From Candidatus Phaeomarinibacter sp. (GTDB lineage: Bacteria; Pseudomonadota; Alphaproteobacteria; CGMCC-115125), in contig JANQMQ010000674.1 of assembly GCA_028279995.1 (NCBI GenBank), positions 1 through 8,221 of the forward strand: 8,221 nucleotides of DNA, given 5' to 3'. A model generated the notes under the pieces. It was not told where the DNA came from and made no database searches. It saw only the letters and a program-made list of their open reading frames with translations. Positions 1-6,664 of this stretch are shown here, piece by piece. How positions within the stretch are numbered: position 1 is the stretch's first letter; every line of letters begins with the position of its first letter. Both the position numbers and the translations under genes were made by a program.

Positions 1-549
1 CTGCTTTCTGCTGCGCAGGAGTTGTTTGTCAGCAAAGGTTTTCACGCCACGCGGCCGCAGGACATCTCGCGGGCTGCCGGTGTCGGCCATGGCACGTTCT
101 ATCTGCACTTCAAGGACAAGCAGGCCTGTTTCCTGGCGTTCGCCGAACAGGCCGCGGAGGCCCTAGAGACCTATGTGGACAGTCATTCCGCCGATGATCT
201 CCAGCCATATGATGCCATCCGTGAATCAATCCGGCTGACCTATGCGTTTTCCCAGGCACATCCCGGCTTGCTTGCTGCGGCCCTGACGGACATGAGCGTT
301 ATTGATGGCGGTGACGGCGGGTCGATCTTGATGGGGCGGTGGGGGATCCAGTGGGGCGAACGCCTCGCGGAGTGGCAGGCAGAAGGCAAAGTCTCGCCCA
401 GTGTTGATACCGCCTATATCGGCTATGCCATCCCCGGCATGATCCGGCAGACGGGCGAGCTGGCTGCACAAAGAGAAACTGAAGAAGAAGAACCGCTCGA
501 CGCGCTGATGGCTTTTCTCGCCGCCGGCCTCGGGCTCACCGCATCCTGA
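1..549 (+). CDS. TetR/AcrR-family transcriptional repressor, 5' end missing
   Basis: The reading frame is open to the left edge, so the start lies outside the window; 182 residues are visible. The first 45 or so form the N-terminal DNA-binding part of TetR proteins. The AAQELFVSKGFHATRPQDIS stretch leads into the helix-turn-helix, and GVGHGTFYLHFKDKQ is the recognition helix with the conserved TFYxHFxxK ending. By family comparison only a short N-terminal stretch, perhaps 10-20 residues, is missing. The remainder is an all-helical, variable ligand-binding and dimerisation domain that gives no clue to the ligand, and the tail is acidic (ETEEEE). Its stop codon is 12 bases before the dehydrogenase start and overlaps that gene's ribosome binding site, so the two are probably one operon. 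Such regulators often repress their own operon; here that is inference. The TTG at 22 lies inside the conserved HTH domain and is not the true start. Confidence 0.9.
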   Translation: MLSAAQELFVSKGFHATRPQDISRAAGVGHGTFYLHFKDKQACFLAFAEQAAEALETYVDSHSADDLQPYDAIRESIRLTYAFSQAHPGLLAAALTDMSVIDGGDGGSILMGRWGIQWGERLAEWQAEGKVSPSVDTAYIGYAIPGMIRQTGELAAQRETEEEEPLDALMAFLAAGLGLTAS

Positions 550-554
550 GGAAA
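548..554 (+). promoter_or_regulatory. Ribosome binding site of the SDR gene
   Basis: The run GAGGAAA sits 7 bases before the ATG at 562 and overlaps the TGA stop of the TetR gene (547-549). This supports the ATG as the start. It also suggests translation of the dehydrogenase is coupled to that of the regulator. Confidence 0.6.
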
Positions 555-561
555 CACAAGA

Positions 562-1482
562 ATGCCCATAGACGACCTTGCTGGAAAAACCGCGTTCATC
601 ACAGGCGGTGCCAGCGGCATCGGCCTTGCCATGGCCAAAAGCTTTGGTGCACGGGGGGCCAATGTCATGCTCGCCGACATCGAGGAAGAGCCGCTGAAGG
701 AAGCAATCAAGCTTCTCTCAAAGACCAACACACAGGTCGACGGCGTTCTGCTCGACGTGTCCGACCGGGCGGCCATGCAGGACGCAGCCCAGAAAACAAT
801 CGAGCGCTTCGGCAAGGTGCACATTGTCTGCAACAACGCTGGTATTGGTGCCGGTGGCCCGATGGAAGAAGTCACCGCATCGGATTGGGAATGGTCCATT
901 GACGTCAATCTCAAAGGTGTTGCCTGGGGCATTGAGGCCTTCGTGCCGCTTATCAAGGAGCACGGCGAGGGCGGCCATGTGGTGAATACCGCGTCCATGG
1001 CAGGCCTGGTTCCCATCCCGGGATTTGGGCCTTACACGGCCACGAAATATGCGGTTGTGGGTATGTCGGAAGATCTGTCCATGGAACTCGAACCCTTCGG
1101 CATCGGTGTGTCGGTGCTCTGCCCGGGCTTTGTTGCGACCCAGATTGGCAATTCACGGCGCACGCGTTCTGCGGCCAAGTACGGAGAGGGCAACGAGCCA
1201 GACCAAGACAGCATAGCCCAGGCCAGTGACGCTGTTGCGGCCGGCATTCCCGCAGATGCGGTGGGTGAGCGTGTCGTCGAGTGCATTCTGGAAAACCGTC
1301 TCTATGCATTCACGCATGGCGAATTCAAGGATGCGACGGCGGCCAGATTTGCCCGCATGGCCGAAGATTTCGACTCCATTTCAAACAGTGACGCCATCAA
1401 CAGTGTCGATCCGGAGGTGAAGGAACGCCAGTTGGCCGCGTCGGCAGCGATCCAGGAAGCCCAGAATCTAGGGAATTCTTAA
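562..1482 (+). CDS. Short-chain dehydrogenase/reductase (classical SDR)
   Basis: A 306-residue cytosolic NAD(P)-dependent oxidoreductase with a Rossmann fold. All classical SDR landmarks are present: the cofactor-binding TGGASGIG (14-21), an acidic residue D39 at the end of strand 2, which in this family usually means NAD(H) rather than NADP(H), NNAG (91-94), the active-site Asn in DVN (N116), catalytic Ser145, Tyr158 and Lys162 (YTATK), and the PG turn at 188-189. The body is a usual SDR length, followed by a longer than average C-terminal extension (about 200-306) rich in Ala, Asp and Glu that probably shapes the substrate pocket. The substrate cannot be read from the sequence; alcohols, hydroxy fatty acids, steroids and terpenoids are all handled by related enzymes. 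It follows the TetR gene closely and is the likely target of that regulator. The Coq4-family gene lies 78 bases downstream on the same strand. Confidence 0.93.
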   Translation: MPIDDLAGKTAFITGGASGIGLAMAKSFGARGANVMLADIEEEPLKEAIKLLSKTNTQVDGVLLDVSDRAAMQDAAQKTIERFGKVHIVCNNAGIGAGGPMEEVTASDWEWSIDVNLKGVAWGIEAFVPLIKEHGEGGHVVNTASMAGLVPIPGFGPYTATKYAVVGMSEDLSMELEPFGIGVSVLCPGFVATQIGNSRRTRSAAKYGEGNEPDQDSIAQASDAVAAGIPADAVGERVVECILENRLYAFTHGEFKDATAARFARMAEDFDSISNSDAINSVDPEVKERQLAASAAIQEAQNLGNS

Positions 1483-1497
1483 GACCAGAACACAAAA

Positions 1498-1511
1498 CTC
1501 TTGCACAAGAG
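1498..1511. repeat. Short inverted repeat between the SDR and Coq4 genes
   Basis: CTCTTG-CA-CAAGAG is a perfect 6-base inverted repeat with a 2-base centre, starting 16 bases after the SDR stop. No T-tract follows, so it does not look like an intrinsic terminator. It could be an operator or a small processing hairpin in a joint transcript, or be chance. The rest of the 78-base gap holds only the ribosome binding site of the next gene and no convincing promoter. Confidence 0.3.
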
Positions 1512-1544
1512 GGCAAGTGGTCCCACCTTACTTACATAATTGTC

Positions 1545-1552
1545 GGGAGGAG
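1545..1552 (+). promoter_or_regulatory. Ribosome binding site that fixes the Coq4 start
   Basis: GGGAGGAG is a near-perfect Shine-Dalgarno ending 8 bases before the ATG at 1561. The frame stays open upstream to a TTG at 1540, but starting there would place this site inside the coding region. The ATG at 1561 is therefore preferred. Confidence 0.75.
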
Positions 1553-1560
1553 AAGTGGCC

Positions 1561-2331
1561 ATGGGATCTGCATCCAAGAGCCAGACTCAGGAAATCGAGA
1601 TCAAGGACTCCGCGTGGTACCAGCCACGTGCGGCCATGCAGGCAATTCGGGCGTTGATGGAGGATCCAGAGGATACGGCTCAGGTCTTTCGCATCATCAA
1701 GGCGATGAGCGGCCCGTCGCGCGCCAAGACATACAGGCGCTTCTGCAAGACAGCGGTCGGACGGCGCGTATTGGCAAATCGAGAGAGCCTTGCAGACCGA
1801 CTCAATGACCGTGAAGCGCTGCGTGCAATGCCCGAAGGGTCGCTCGGTCGCGCATATCTCGACTTTGTGGAGCGTGAAAACCTCTCGGCCGATGGGCTGG
1901 CGGATGCCAGCGAGGAAGGTGGCCGTTACTACCGCACCGCAGATCAGGAACTCTACAGCAACCGGACGCGGGACATGCACGACCTGTGGCATGTAACCAC
2001 CGGGTATGGCCGCGACGGCCTTGGTGAACTGTCTCTTCTCGCATTTTCCTATGCGCAGCTTGGCAATATCGGCATCGCGATGATCATCTTCTTTGGCGCG
2101 CGTGGTGGTGTCCGTGAATCAGGTGACAAGCGGATCTGGAAAGCCATATGGGAGGGCTACCGTCACGGCCGGCAGGCAACCTGGTGGGCCGGGGAGGACT
2201 GGGAAGGTCTTCTGACCGCCCCGCTTGAAGATGTCCGCAAGCAGCTTGGTGTCTCGAAACCCGAAACGTATCGTGAGGTGTTCCGTGACCATCTGGCCGC
2301 TGCCCAGCAGGCCGAGGCCGCTGCGGCTTAG
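1561..2331 (+). CDS. Coq4-family ubiquinone biosynthesis protein
   Basis: A 256-residue protein of the Coq4 family (PF05019). The diagnostic metal-binding signature HDxxH-x11-E is intact: H140, D141, H144 and E156 within HDLWHVTTGYGRDGLGE. The part after it (LLAFSYAQLGNIGIAMIIF) is the hydrophobic helix typical of the family, and the WKAIWEGYRHGR and DWEGLLTAPLEDVRKQLGV segments match its usual C-terminal end. Eukaryotic Coq4 is a mitochondrial protein of the coenzyme Q complex, reported to act in oxidative decarboxylation at C1 of the ring. Bacterial homologues are less studied, so a role in ubiquinone synthesis here is family-based inference. No signal peptide is visible; membrane association would be peripheral through the hydrophobic helix. 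The Ala-rich tail (AAAQQAEAAAA) is unremarkable. No other ubi gene lies nearby. A strong terminator starts 22 bases after the stop. Confidence 0.88.
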   Translation: MGSASKSQTQEIEIKDSAWYQPRAAMQAIRALMEDPEDTAQVFRIIKAMSGPSRAKTYRRFCKTAVGRRVLANRESLADRLNDREALRAMPEGSLGRAYLDFVERENLSADGLADASEEGGRYYRTADQELYSNRTRDMHDLWHVTTGYGRDGLGELSLLAFSYAQLGNIGIAMIIFFGARGGVRESGDKRIWKAIWEGYRHGRQATWWAGEDWEGLLTAPLEDVRKQLGVSKPETYREVFRDHLAAAQQAEAAAA

Positions 2332-2353
2332 GTTCCGATAGCCTGCAAGGCTC

Positions 2354-2393
2354 AAAAAGCCTGCCTGATCGATTTGATCCGGCAGGCTTTTTT
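2354..2393. terminator. Bidirectional intrinsic terminator between the Coq4 gene and lutC
   Basis: The 7-base stem GCCTGCC/GGCAGGC (2359-2365 with 2381-2387) is extended, after one T-C mismatch, by GATC/GATC (2367-2370 with 2376-2379) around a GATTT loop. Five A residues precede it and six T residues follow it. On the + strand it ends the Coq4 transcript. Read on the - strand the A-tract becomes a U-tract, so it can also end the lut operon, whose last stop codon is at 2415. The 83-base gap between the two genes holds nothing else. Confidence 0.88.
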
Positions 2394-2414
2394 GTGGCCA
2401 GGACTTGGCCGTCT

Positions 2415-3086
2415 CTAGCTGACCAGGATGATATGAACCGTACGCGGTCCGTGGGCTCCCATGACCAGTGTGGCCTCAATGTCTCCGGTACGGGATGGAC
2501 CGCCAATCAGGTTCAGGGCGCGGGACATGCCCTGATTGTCCTTCGCCGCCCGACCGATGCGCCACACGTCCTCATATCCGCCTTTGATCTCGTCCACCTT
2601 GAGCACGAAGATGTGACGGTCGGGAAGCAGGCCCAGACTGACGGGGTGCTTGCTGCTTGAGGCTACGGCGACCGCGCCTGTTTCTGCTACACCGGCAATC
2701 GCGCGTGTCACGGACGTTCGACCGTCCAGCGCCTCAGCATCAAGTTGTGACGATGCGGCGATGCCAGCGTCCTCCCATCCAAGTAAGGAAAGGTCGGCAT
2801 CGTCAGGGATATGGACCTGCCCGGGGCAGTCCTGTTCCTGGAGGTAAGTGCTCACCTTGGCGGGTACGTCGGCAAAGGACTCGCAATCGGCAACCGTGCA
2901 GCCTAGTTCAAGCGCCTTGGTGATGAATATGTCGCGCGCCTCTTCCGGCGCGGGTTTGCCCATCGCAGGCACCAATTGGGCAGGAGGTGTTTCAAGGCGC
3001 GCCCGGGAGTCCGCTGGCGAAGACTTGCCGCGCTTGGCGTCAGCTGCCTTGATCTTGGCAAAGATTGCGTTTCTGGCATTGCTCAT
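2415..3086 (-). CDS. lutC: LutC, lactate utilization protein C (LUD domain)
   Basis: A 223-residue cytosolic protein, the third subunit of the LutABC L-lactate oxidation system, which converts L-lactate to pyruvate. It carries the LUD domain (PF02589). Visible family landmarks are GVAETGAVAV (about 132-141), LLPDRHIFVLK (153-163), GGPSRTGDIE (195-204) and the closing GAHGPRTVHIILV (210-222). The first 45 residues are Lys/Arg- and Pro-rich and less conserved. It contains no Cys cluster, so it does not itself hold the iron-sulfur centres, which is normal for LutC. Its ATG overlaps the lutB stop (ATGA), and an AAGGAGGGG site lies 8 bases upstream inside lutB, so it is translated with lutB. It is the last gene of the operon, with the shared terminator beyond it. 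The length is slightly below that of the better-known homologues, without loss of a conserved block. Confidence 0.93.
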   Translation of the reverse strand: MSNARNAIFAKIKAADAKRGKSSPADSRARLETPPAQLVPAMGKPAPEEARDIFITKALELGCTVADCESFADVPAKVSTYLQEQDCPGQVHIPDDADLSLLGWEDAGIAASSQLDAEALDGRTSVTRAIAGVAETGAVAVASSSKHPVSLGLLPDRHIFVLKVDEIKGGYEDVWRIGRAAKDNQGMSRALNLIGGPSRTGDIEATLVMGAHGPRTVHIILVS

Positions 3087-4513
3087 CGCCGACGCCCCTC
3101 CTTGTACTGACTAAGGAAGGTTGGCTCGGCAGGTGCCGCCAGATCCCGTGACTGTGTCCAGCCGCGCCCGATGAAGGGCAGGGCCGTCACGAATCTCCGG
3201 CCGCGCCGGCCTTTGGCGATCAGCCGTAGTCCCATGCCGGCGATACTTGTTGCGGCCCGGTACAGTGATGGATGTCTGCCAAGCCAGGCCCATACGCCAA
3301 GCCCCCATCTTTGTCCGGATGGGGTGAGATGTGCCTCGAATTCCTTTTCGCGCCAGTGACGCATCATGGAAGGAAGGGGAATGCGCACCGGGCACACTTC
3401 CTCGCATTTGCCACAGAAGCTTGAAGCGTTCGGCAGTTTTGCGGCGCTTGAGACACTCGCAAGAGCAGGCGTCCACACCGCTCCCATGGGGCCGGAATAC
3501 ACAGAACCGTATGACTGGCCGCCGACGGTGGTGAAGACGGGACATGAGTTGAGGCATGCGCCGCATCGGATGCATCGCAGCATCTCTTCAACCGGCGTTC
3601 CCAGCATGTCGGTGCGTCCGTTGTCCACCAGAACGACGTCAAAACTCTCAGGCCCGTCCGCATCCCGGGCGCGGCGTGGACCGGAGTAGAGGGAGACATA
3701 GTTGGATGTGTCCTGGCCCGTCGCTGATCTGGCAAGAATACGAAGAAACACGGATAGGTCGTCCAAGGTCGGTACGACCTTTTCGATGCCGGTCACGACA
3801 ATGTGCCGCTTCGGCAGCGTGGCCGTCAGGTCGGCATTGCCCTCATTGGTCACAAGAACAATCTGGCCTGTTTCGGCGACCAGAAAATTCGCTCCGGTGA
3901 TGCCCACATCTGCATTCTTGAAGCGCTCGCGCAGTACGATGCGAGCTTCCTCGACGAGTTTGACCTTGTCTTCGACGCGCTCCGTACGCCCGTACTTCTG
4001 GTGGGCTTCGTAGAATGTGTCCGACACCTGCCCGGCATTCAGGTGCAGGGCGGGGCCGACAATGTGAAACGGTTTTTCGTTGCGAAGCTGGATGATGTAT
4101 TCGCCAAGGTCCGTCTCGACAACGTTGTAACCTTTGCCAATCAGGTGGTCGTTGAGCTCCAGCTCCTCCGTCACCATGGATTTGGACTTGATGATGTCCT
4201 TGCCGCCACTTTCCTCGCACAGCTGCTCAACGATGGTATTGGCTTCCTCAGCCGTTCGTGCCCAGTGAACGCGCCCTCCTGCTTCCTCCACCCGGTCTTC
4301 AAACGCCTCAAGGTAGGTGCCGAGGTTGTTGAGCGCCTCGATCTTGATATCGCGGGCGCTGTCACGAAGTGCCTCGAATTCGGGAAGCTTGCTTGCGGTC
4401 GCCTCACGCAGCAGCGGAAAAATCTTGCCGAAGATAAAGAGGCCCGCCTGGAGCTGATCGTCGTCGATGGCTGCCTTGGCGTTGTCCTGAAATTTCTCGG
4501 ATGTGACGTGCAT
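3083..4513 (-). CDS. lutB: LutB, iron-sulfur subunit of L-lactate oxidation
   Basis: A 476-residue protein, the usual length for LutB/YkgF. The N-terminal two thirds form a LUD domain, with SKSMVTEELELN (about 110-121), DVGITGANFLVAETGQIVLVTNEGN (202-226) and the LPKRHIVVTGIEKVVPTLDD block (233-252). This is followed by a ferredoxin-like region with CIRCGACLNSCPVF (Cys314, 317, 320, 324) and CGKCEEVCPVRIPL (Cys367, 370, 374), between them GGQSYGSVYSGPMGAVWTP, all typical of LutB. The second cluster shows only three Cys in the motif, which is also what I recall of other LutB proteins, so it is not a defect. The iron-sulfur centres are expected to pass electrons from lactate toward the respiratory chain. 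The C-terminal 75 residues are basic with an amphipathic stretch. It overlaps lutA by one base (TGATG) and lutC by four (ATGA), so the three are one translationally linked operon. Confidence 0.95.
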   Translation of the reverse strand: MHVTSEKFQDNAKAAIDDDQLQAGLFIFGKIFPLLREATASKLPEFEALRDSARDIKIEALNNLGTYLEAFEDRVEEAGGRVHWARTAEEANTIVEQLCEESGGKDIIKSKSMVTEELELNDHLIGKGYNVVETDLGEYIIQLRNEKPFHIVGPALHLNAGQVSDTFYEAHQKYGRTERVEDKVKLVEEARIVLRERFKNADVGITGANFLVAETGQIVLVTNEGNADLTATLPKRHIVVTGIEKVVPTLDDLSVFLRILARSATGQDTSNYVSLYSGPRRARDADGPESFDVVLVDNGRTDMLGTPVEEMLRCIRCGACLNSCPVFTTVGGQSYGSVYSGPMGAVWTPALASVSSAAKLPNASSFCGKCEEVCPVRIPLPSMMRHWREKEFEAHLTPSGQRWGLGVWAWLGRHPSLYRAATSIAGMGLRLIAKGRRGRRFVTALPFIGRGWTQSRDLAAPAEPTFLSQYKEGRRR

Positions 4514-5277
4514 CAGGAGGCATCCTCCTTGTCGAAGCCTGCGAGGACTTCAGCGACGTGATAGGCCCGTGTCGGGTCCCCGCGTCGGGCGAGGGCGCCT
4601 TCAATGTTGAGCAGACACCCAACATCCCCGGTCACGACAGCTTCTGCCCCGGTCTTTGCAACTTCTTCTGACTTCTTGCGCACCATCTCGCCGGAGACGT
4701 CAGGATACTTGACGCAGAACAGGCCGCCGAAGCCGCAACAGACGTCCGAATCTTCCATCTCTTTCAGCTCAAGTCCGTCAACTGAGCCTAGCAATGTCCG
4801 CGGCTGCTGCTTGATCTTCAGTTCACGTAGGCCGGAGCATGCATCGTGGTAGGTGACGGACGTTGCATGAGCGTTTTCCACCCGGTCGATACCCGCCACA
4901 TCTGTCAGGAATGACACCAGTTCGTATGTCCGTTCGGCGATGGCATTGATGGCAGTCTTCTCCGGTTCATCGTCTTCAAACAGCTTCGGATAGTGTACTT
5001 TCACCATGGCGGCGCAGGAGCCTGACGGCACCACGACGTAATCATAGTCGGCGAACTGCCGGATGAACCCGCGAGCGAAACTGCGGGTGCTTTCCCTGTC
5101 ACCTGAGTTGTAATTCGGCTGGCCGCAGCAGGTCTGGTCAGCTGGCACAGCCACGTCATACCCGGCATCCTCCAGCAGCTTGAGGGCTGCAAAGCCGACA
5201 CGCGGCCGCATTGTATTGACAAGACAGGTGGCAAAGAGGCCAATGCGTTTGTCTGTAGTCGACGTCTGTGCGGTCAT
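4513..5277 (-). CDS. lutA: LutA, CCG-domain Fe-S oxidoreductase subunit of L-lactate oxidation
   Basis: A 254-residue cytosolic protein, about the usual LutA/YkgE length. It has two copies of the cysteine-rich CCG domain (PF02754). The first half contains the early Cys18, CCGQPNYNSGD (Cys50-51) and SGSCAAMV (Cys88). The second contains YHDACSGLREL (H144, Cys147), CCGFGGLFCVKYP (Cys180-181) and GDVGCLLNIEGAL (Cys221). These cysteines bind the iron-sulfur or redox centre that works with LutB and LutC in turning L-lactate into pyruvate. A variant is that SGLR follows Cys147, where many CCG domains have HxxR. The start is the ATG at 5277, with an AAGGGAA site about 9 bases upstream. It is the first gene of the lut operon and is divergent from the MFS gene. 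No lactate permease or GntR/LldR-type regulator is present in the window. Confidence 0.95.
   Translation of the reverse strand: MTAQTSTTDKRIGLFATCLVNTMRPRVGFAALKLLEDAGYDVAVPADQTCCGQPNYNSGDRESTRSFARGFIRQFADYDYVVVPSGSCAAMVKVHYPKLFEDDEPEKTAINAIAERTYELVSFLTDVAGIDRVENAHATSVTYHDACSGLRELKIKQQPRTLLGSVDGLELKEMEDSDVCCGFGGLFCVKYPDVSGEMVRKKSEEVAKTGAEAVVTGDVGCLLNIEGALARRGDPTRAYHVAEVLAGFDKEDAS
4515..4530 (-). promoter_or_regulatory. lutB ribosome binding site inside a perfect small hairpin
   Basis: On the - strand the last codons of lutA read AAGGAGG-AT-GCCTCCTGA. AGGAGG (the lutB Shine-Dalgarno, + positions 4524-4529) is exactly complementary to CCTCCT (4515-4520), with a 3-base loop. The last T of the hairpin is the first base of the lutA stop codon, and the lutB ATG follows directly. 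A ribosome finishing lutA would open the hairpin and free the site, which is a plausible basis for translational coupling. The loop is very small, so stability is uncertain. Confidence 0.5.
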
Positions 5278-5306
5278 TCAGGACGGTTCCCTTGAAGCTT
5301 TTTGCC

Positions 5307-5336
5307 ATTAGACCGTGCTTACCGGCCAAAGCGCAA
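5307..5336 (-). promoter_or_regulatory. Possible sigma-70-like promoter of the lut operon
   Basis: On the - strand a TTGCGC (5331-5336) and a TCTAAT (5307-5312, five of six bases of the -10 consensus) lie 18 bases apart. A transcript would begin about 20 bases before the lutA start, after the AAGCTTC region. The -35 match is modest. It lies in the 112-base divergent gap 5278-5389, which must also hold the MFS promoter; for that one I found no convincing pair of boxes, and no clear operator palindrome. Confidence 0.3.
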
Positions 5337-5375
5337 ATGCCTTTCACCCCGATTTTTCCAGCATGTCTTGATGCC

Positions 5376-5380
5376 AAGGA
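5376..5380 (+). promoter_or_regulatory. Ribosome binding site supporting the GTG start of the MFS gene
   Basis: AAGGA ends 9 bases before the GTG at 5390. Upstream the frame closes at a TGA at 5369 and offers no ATG, so the GTG is the only start that keeps the complete first membrane helix. Confidence 0.6.
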
Positions 5381-5389
5381 TATCCGTGC

Positions 5390-6664
5390 GTGAGAAACAC
5401 CCTTCTTCCGATATCGGTTCTGCTTGTCGCAACGCTTCTCATGTATATGGGTGCCGGCCAGCAGGGCATTTTGGTGCCTGTTCGGGCCGGACTTGAGGGT
5501 TTTTCACCCCTTACCATCGGCTTTTTCGGCACGGCCTATGCGTTGGGATTTATCGGCGGCTGTTTTCTCATTCCGGTGTGGTTGCGCCGTGTCGGTCACA
5601 TCCGGACGTTCGGTGTCGTCGCATCCATGGCGGGCGTCGGCATCCTGCTGCACGGTCTGCTCGTGTATCCGGAGGTATGGTTTTTTCTCAGGCTCATAAT
5701 CGGCTTCTCCATCGCCGGTGCGGCAATGATCATCGAAAGCTGGCTCAATTCCCGTACCGACAATCACAACCGTGGCAGTGTCTTTTCCGTCTACATGGTC
5801 GTTTATCTGTTTGCCGTCACCAGTGGGCAGATGTCCCTGGTGGCATTTGATCCGATGACGCTCAACCTATTTGCCGTAGCAGCCATTATGTTCACGCTGG
5901 CGCTCATCCCGACTTCCATGACCCTTTTGCCTGCCCCTGATGTTCCCGCTCAGGTGGAACTGAACCTTGCCTGGCTCTTCAGGCTGTCGCCTGTCGGAGC
6001 AGTTGGGGCCTTTATCGTTGGCATGGCCAATGGCAGCTTCGGTACCCTTGGGCCGGTCTATGCGCAGGAGACGGGGTTCGATACGGCAGGCGTGGCCCTC
6101 TTCATGAGCCTTGCGCTCGTCTCGGGCGCCATCGCTCAGTGGCCTTTCGGTAAGCTGTCGGACCAGATTGACCGAAGGATTGTCATCGGCGGTATCGGTG
6201 CGCTCGGGGCTGTGGCCGGCATTGCGATTGTTCTTCTCGGTGCCCCGGGCGCTGTAACCTATGTGTTGGTGTCCCTGTTTGGCGTTGCGGCCTATTCGCT
6301 CTATGGCCTGTCTGTCGCCCACGCTAATGACCACGCAACCTCATCTGACTTTGTCAGCGTTTCAGGTGGGCTGTTGGTCCTATTCGGTATAGGGTCGGCC
6401 TTGGGGCCGCTGATCTCTGCAGTTTTGTCCTTGCTGATGACATCGTCCGGCGTCTTCGCCTTCACTGCCGCCATGCATGGCGTCCTGGCGCTTTTCGCTT
6501 TCTACCGTATTGGGCAGCGCAAGCCCGTGCCGGATGAAGAGAAAGAAGAGTTTGTTGGTTTCGCCCGCCCAACATCACCCGAAGCGGCGGTGCTTGATCC
6601 ACGTGCTGACACCTCCGAAGACGAGCCGGTGGGCTCTACCCGGTCACCTTCTGCTGAAGGCTGA
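5390..6664 (+). CDS. MFS transporter, YcaD-like
   Basis: A 424-residue inner-membrane transporter of the major facilitator superfamily. About twelve hydrophobic helices are visible: residues 5-25, 40-62, 72-92, 96-116, 133-151 and 156-176 form the first half, and a polar linker (181-192) leads to six more from 200 to 372. Landmarks include the IIESWLNSRTDNHNRG stretch (114-129) after helix 4, the motif-A-like loop AQWPFGKLSDQIDRR (249-263) between helices 8 and 9, and SLYGLSVAHANDH (303-315). The ESWLN signature recalls the YcaD-type branch, whose substrate is unknown. The last 50 residues (from GQRKPVPDEEKEE) are a charged, Pro-rich cytosolic tail, probably disordered. The gene is divergent from lutA, so a link to uptake or export of small carboxylates is conceivable but not shown. 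Its 3' end overlaps the MMPL gene by 29 bases, tail to tail. Confidence 0.88.
   Translation: MRNTLLPISVLLVATLLMYMGAGQQGILVPVRAGLEGFSPLTIGFFGTAYALGFIGGCFLIPVWLRRVGHIRTFGVVASMAGVGILLHGLLVYPEVWFFLRLIIGFSIAGAAMIIESWLNSRTDNHNRGSVFSVYMVVYLFAVTSGQMSLVAFDPMTLNLFAVAAIMFTLALIPTSMTLLPAPDVPAQVELNLAWLFRLSPVGAVGAFIVGMANGSFGTLGPVYAQETGFDTAGVALFMSLALVSGAIAQWPFGKLSDQIDRRIVIGGIGALGAVAGIAIVLLGAPGAVTYVLVSLFGVAAYSLYGLSVAHANDHATSSDFVSVSGGLLVLFGIGSALGPLISAVLSLLMTSSGVFAFTAAMHGVLALFAFYRIGQRKPVPDEEKEEFVGFARPTSPEAAVLDPRADTSEDEPVGSTRSPSAEG

Noticed and set aside
367..374. Second Fe-S motif of LutB appears to lack a fourth cysteine
   Set aside because: The CGxCxxVCPVxIPL form with three cysteines is, as far as I recall, the normal LutB pattern, so this is not a lesion. 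The numbers given here are residue positions in LutB, which is encoded at 3083-4513 on the - strand.
423..1016. - strand open frame (197 codons) opposite the TetR end and SDR gene
   Set aside because: It overlaps two well-supported genes and has no recognisable domain or ribosome binding site that would favour it.
1535..1540. CATAAT as a -10 box for the Coq4 gene
   Set aside because: A transcript from it would start inside the Shine-Dalgarno (1545-1552), and no -35-like sequence lies 16-18 bases upstream. The TTGCAC at 1501 is 28 bases away, too far.
1540..1560. TTG at 1540 as an alternative Coq4 start
   Set aside because: The strong GGGAGGAG site would fall within the coding region. The ATG at 1561 is correctly spaced from it.
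3803..4561. Long + strand open frame (252 codons) opposite lutB and the lutA end
   Set aside because: It lies wholly antisense to lutB, whose Fe-S and LUD motifs make it certain. The antisense translation shows no family motif. It is a codon-bias shadow.
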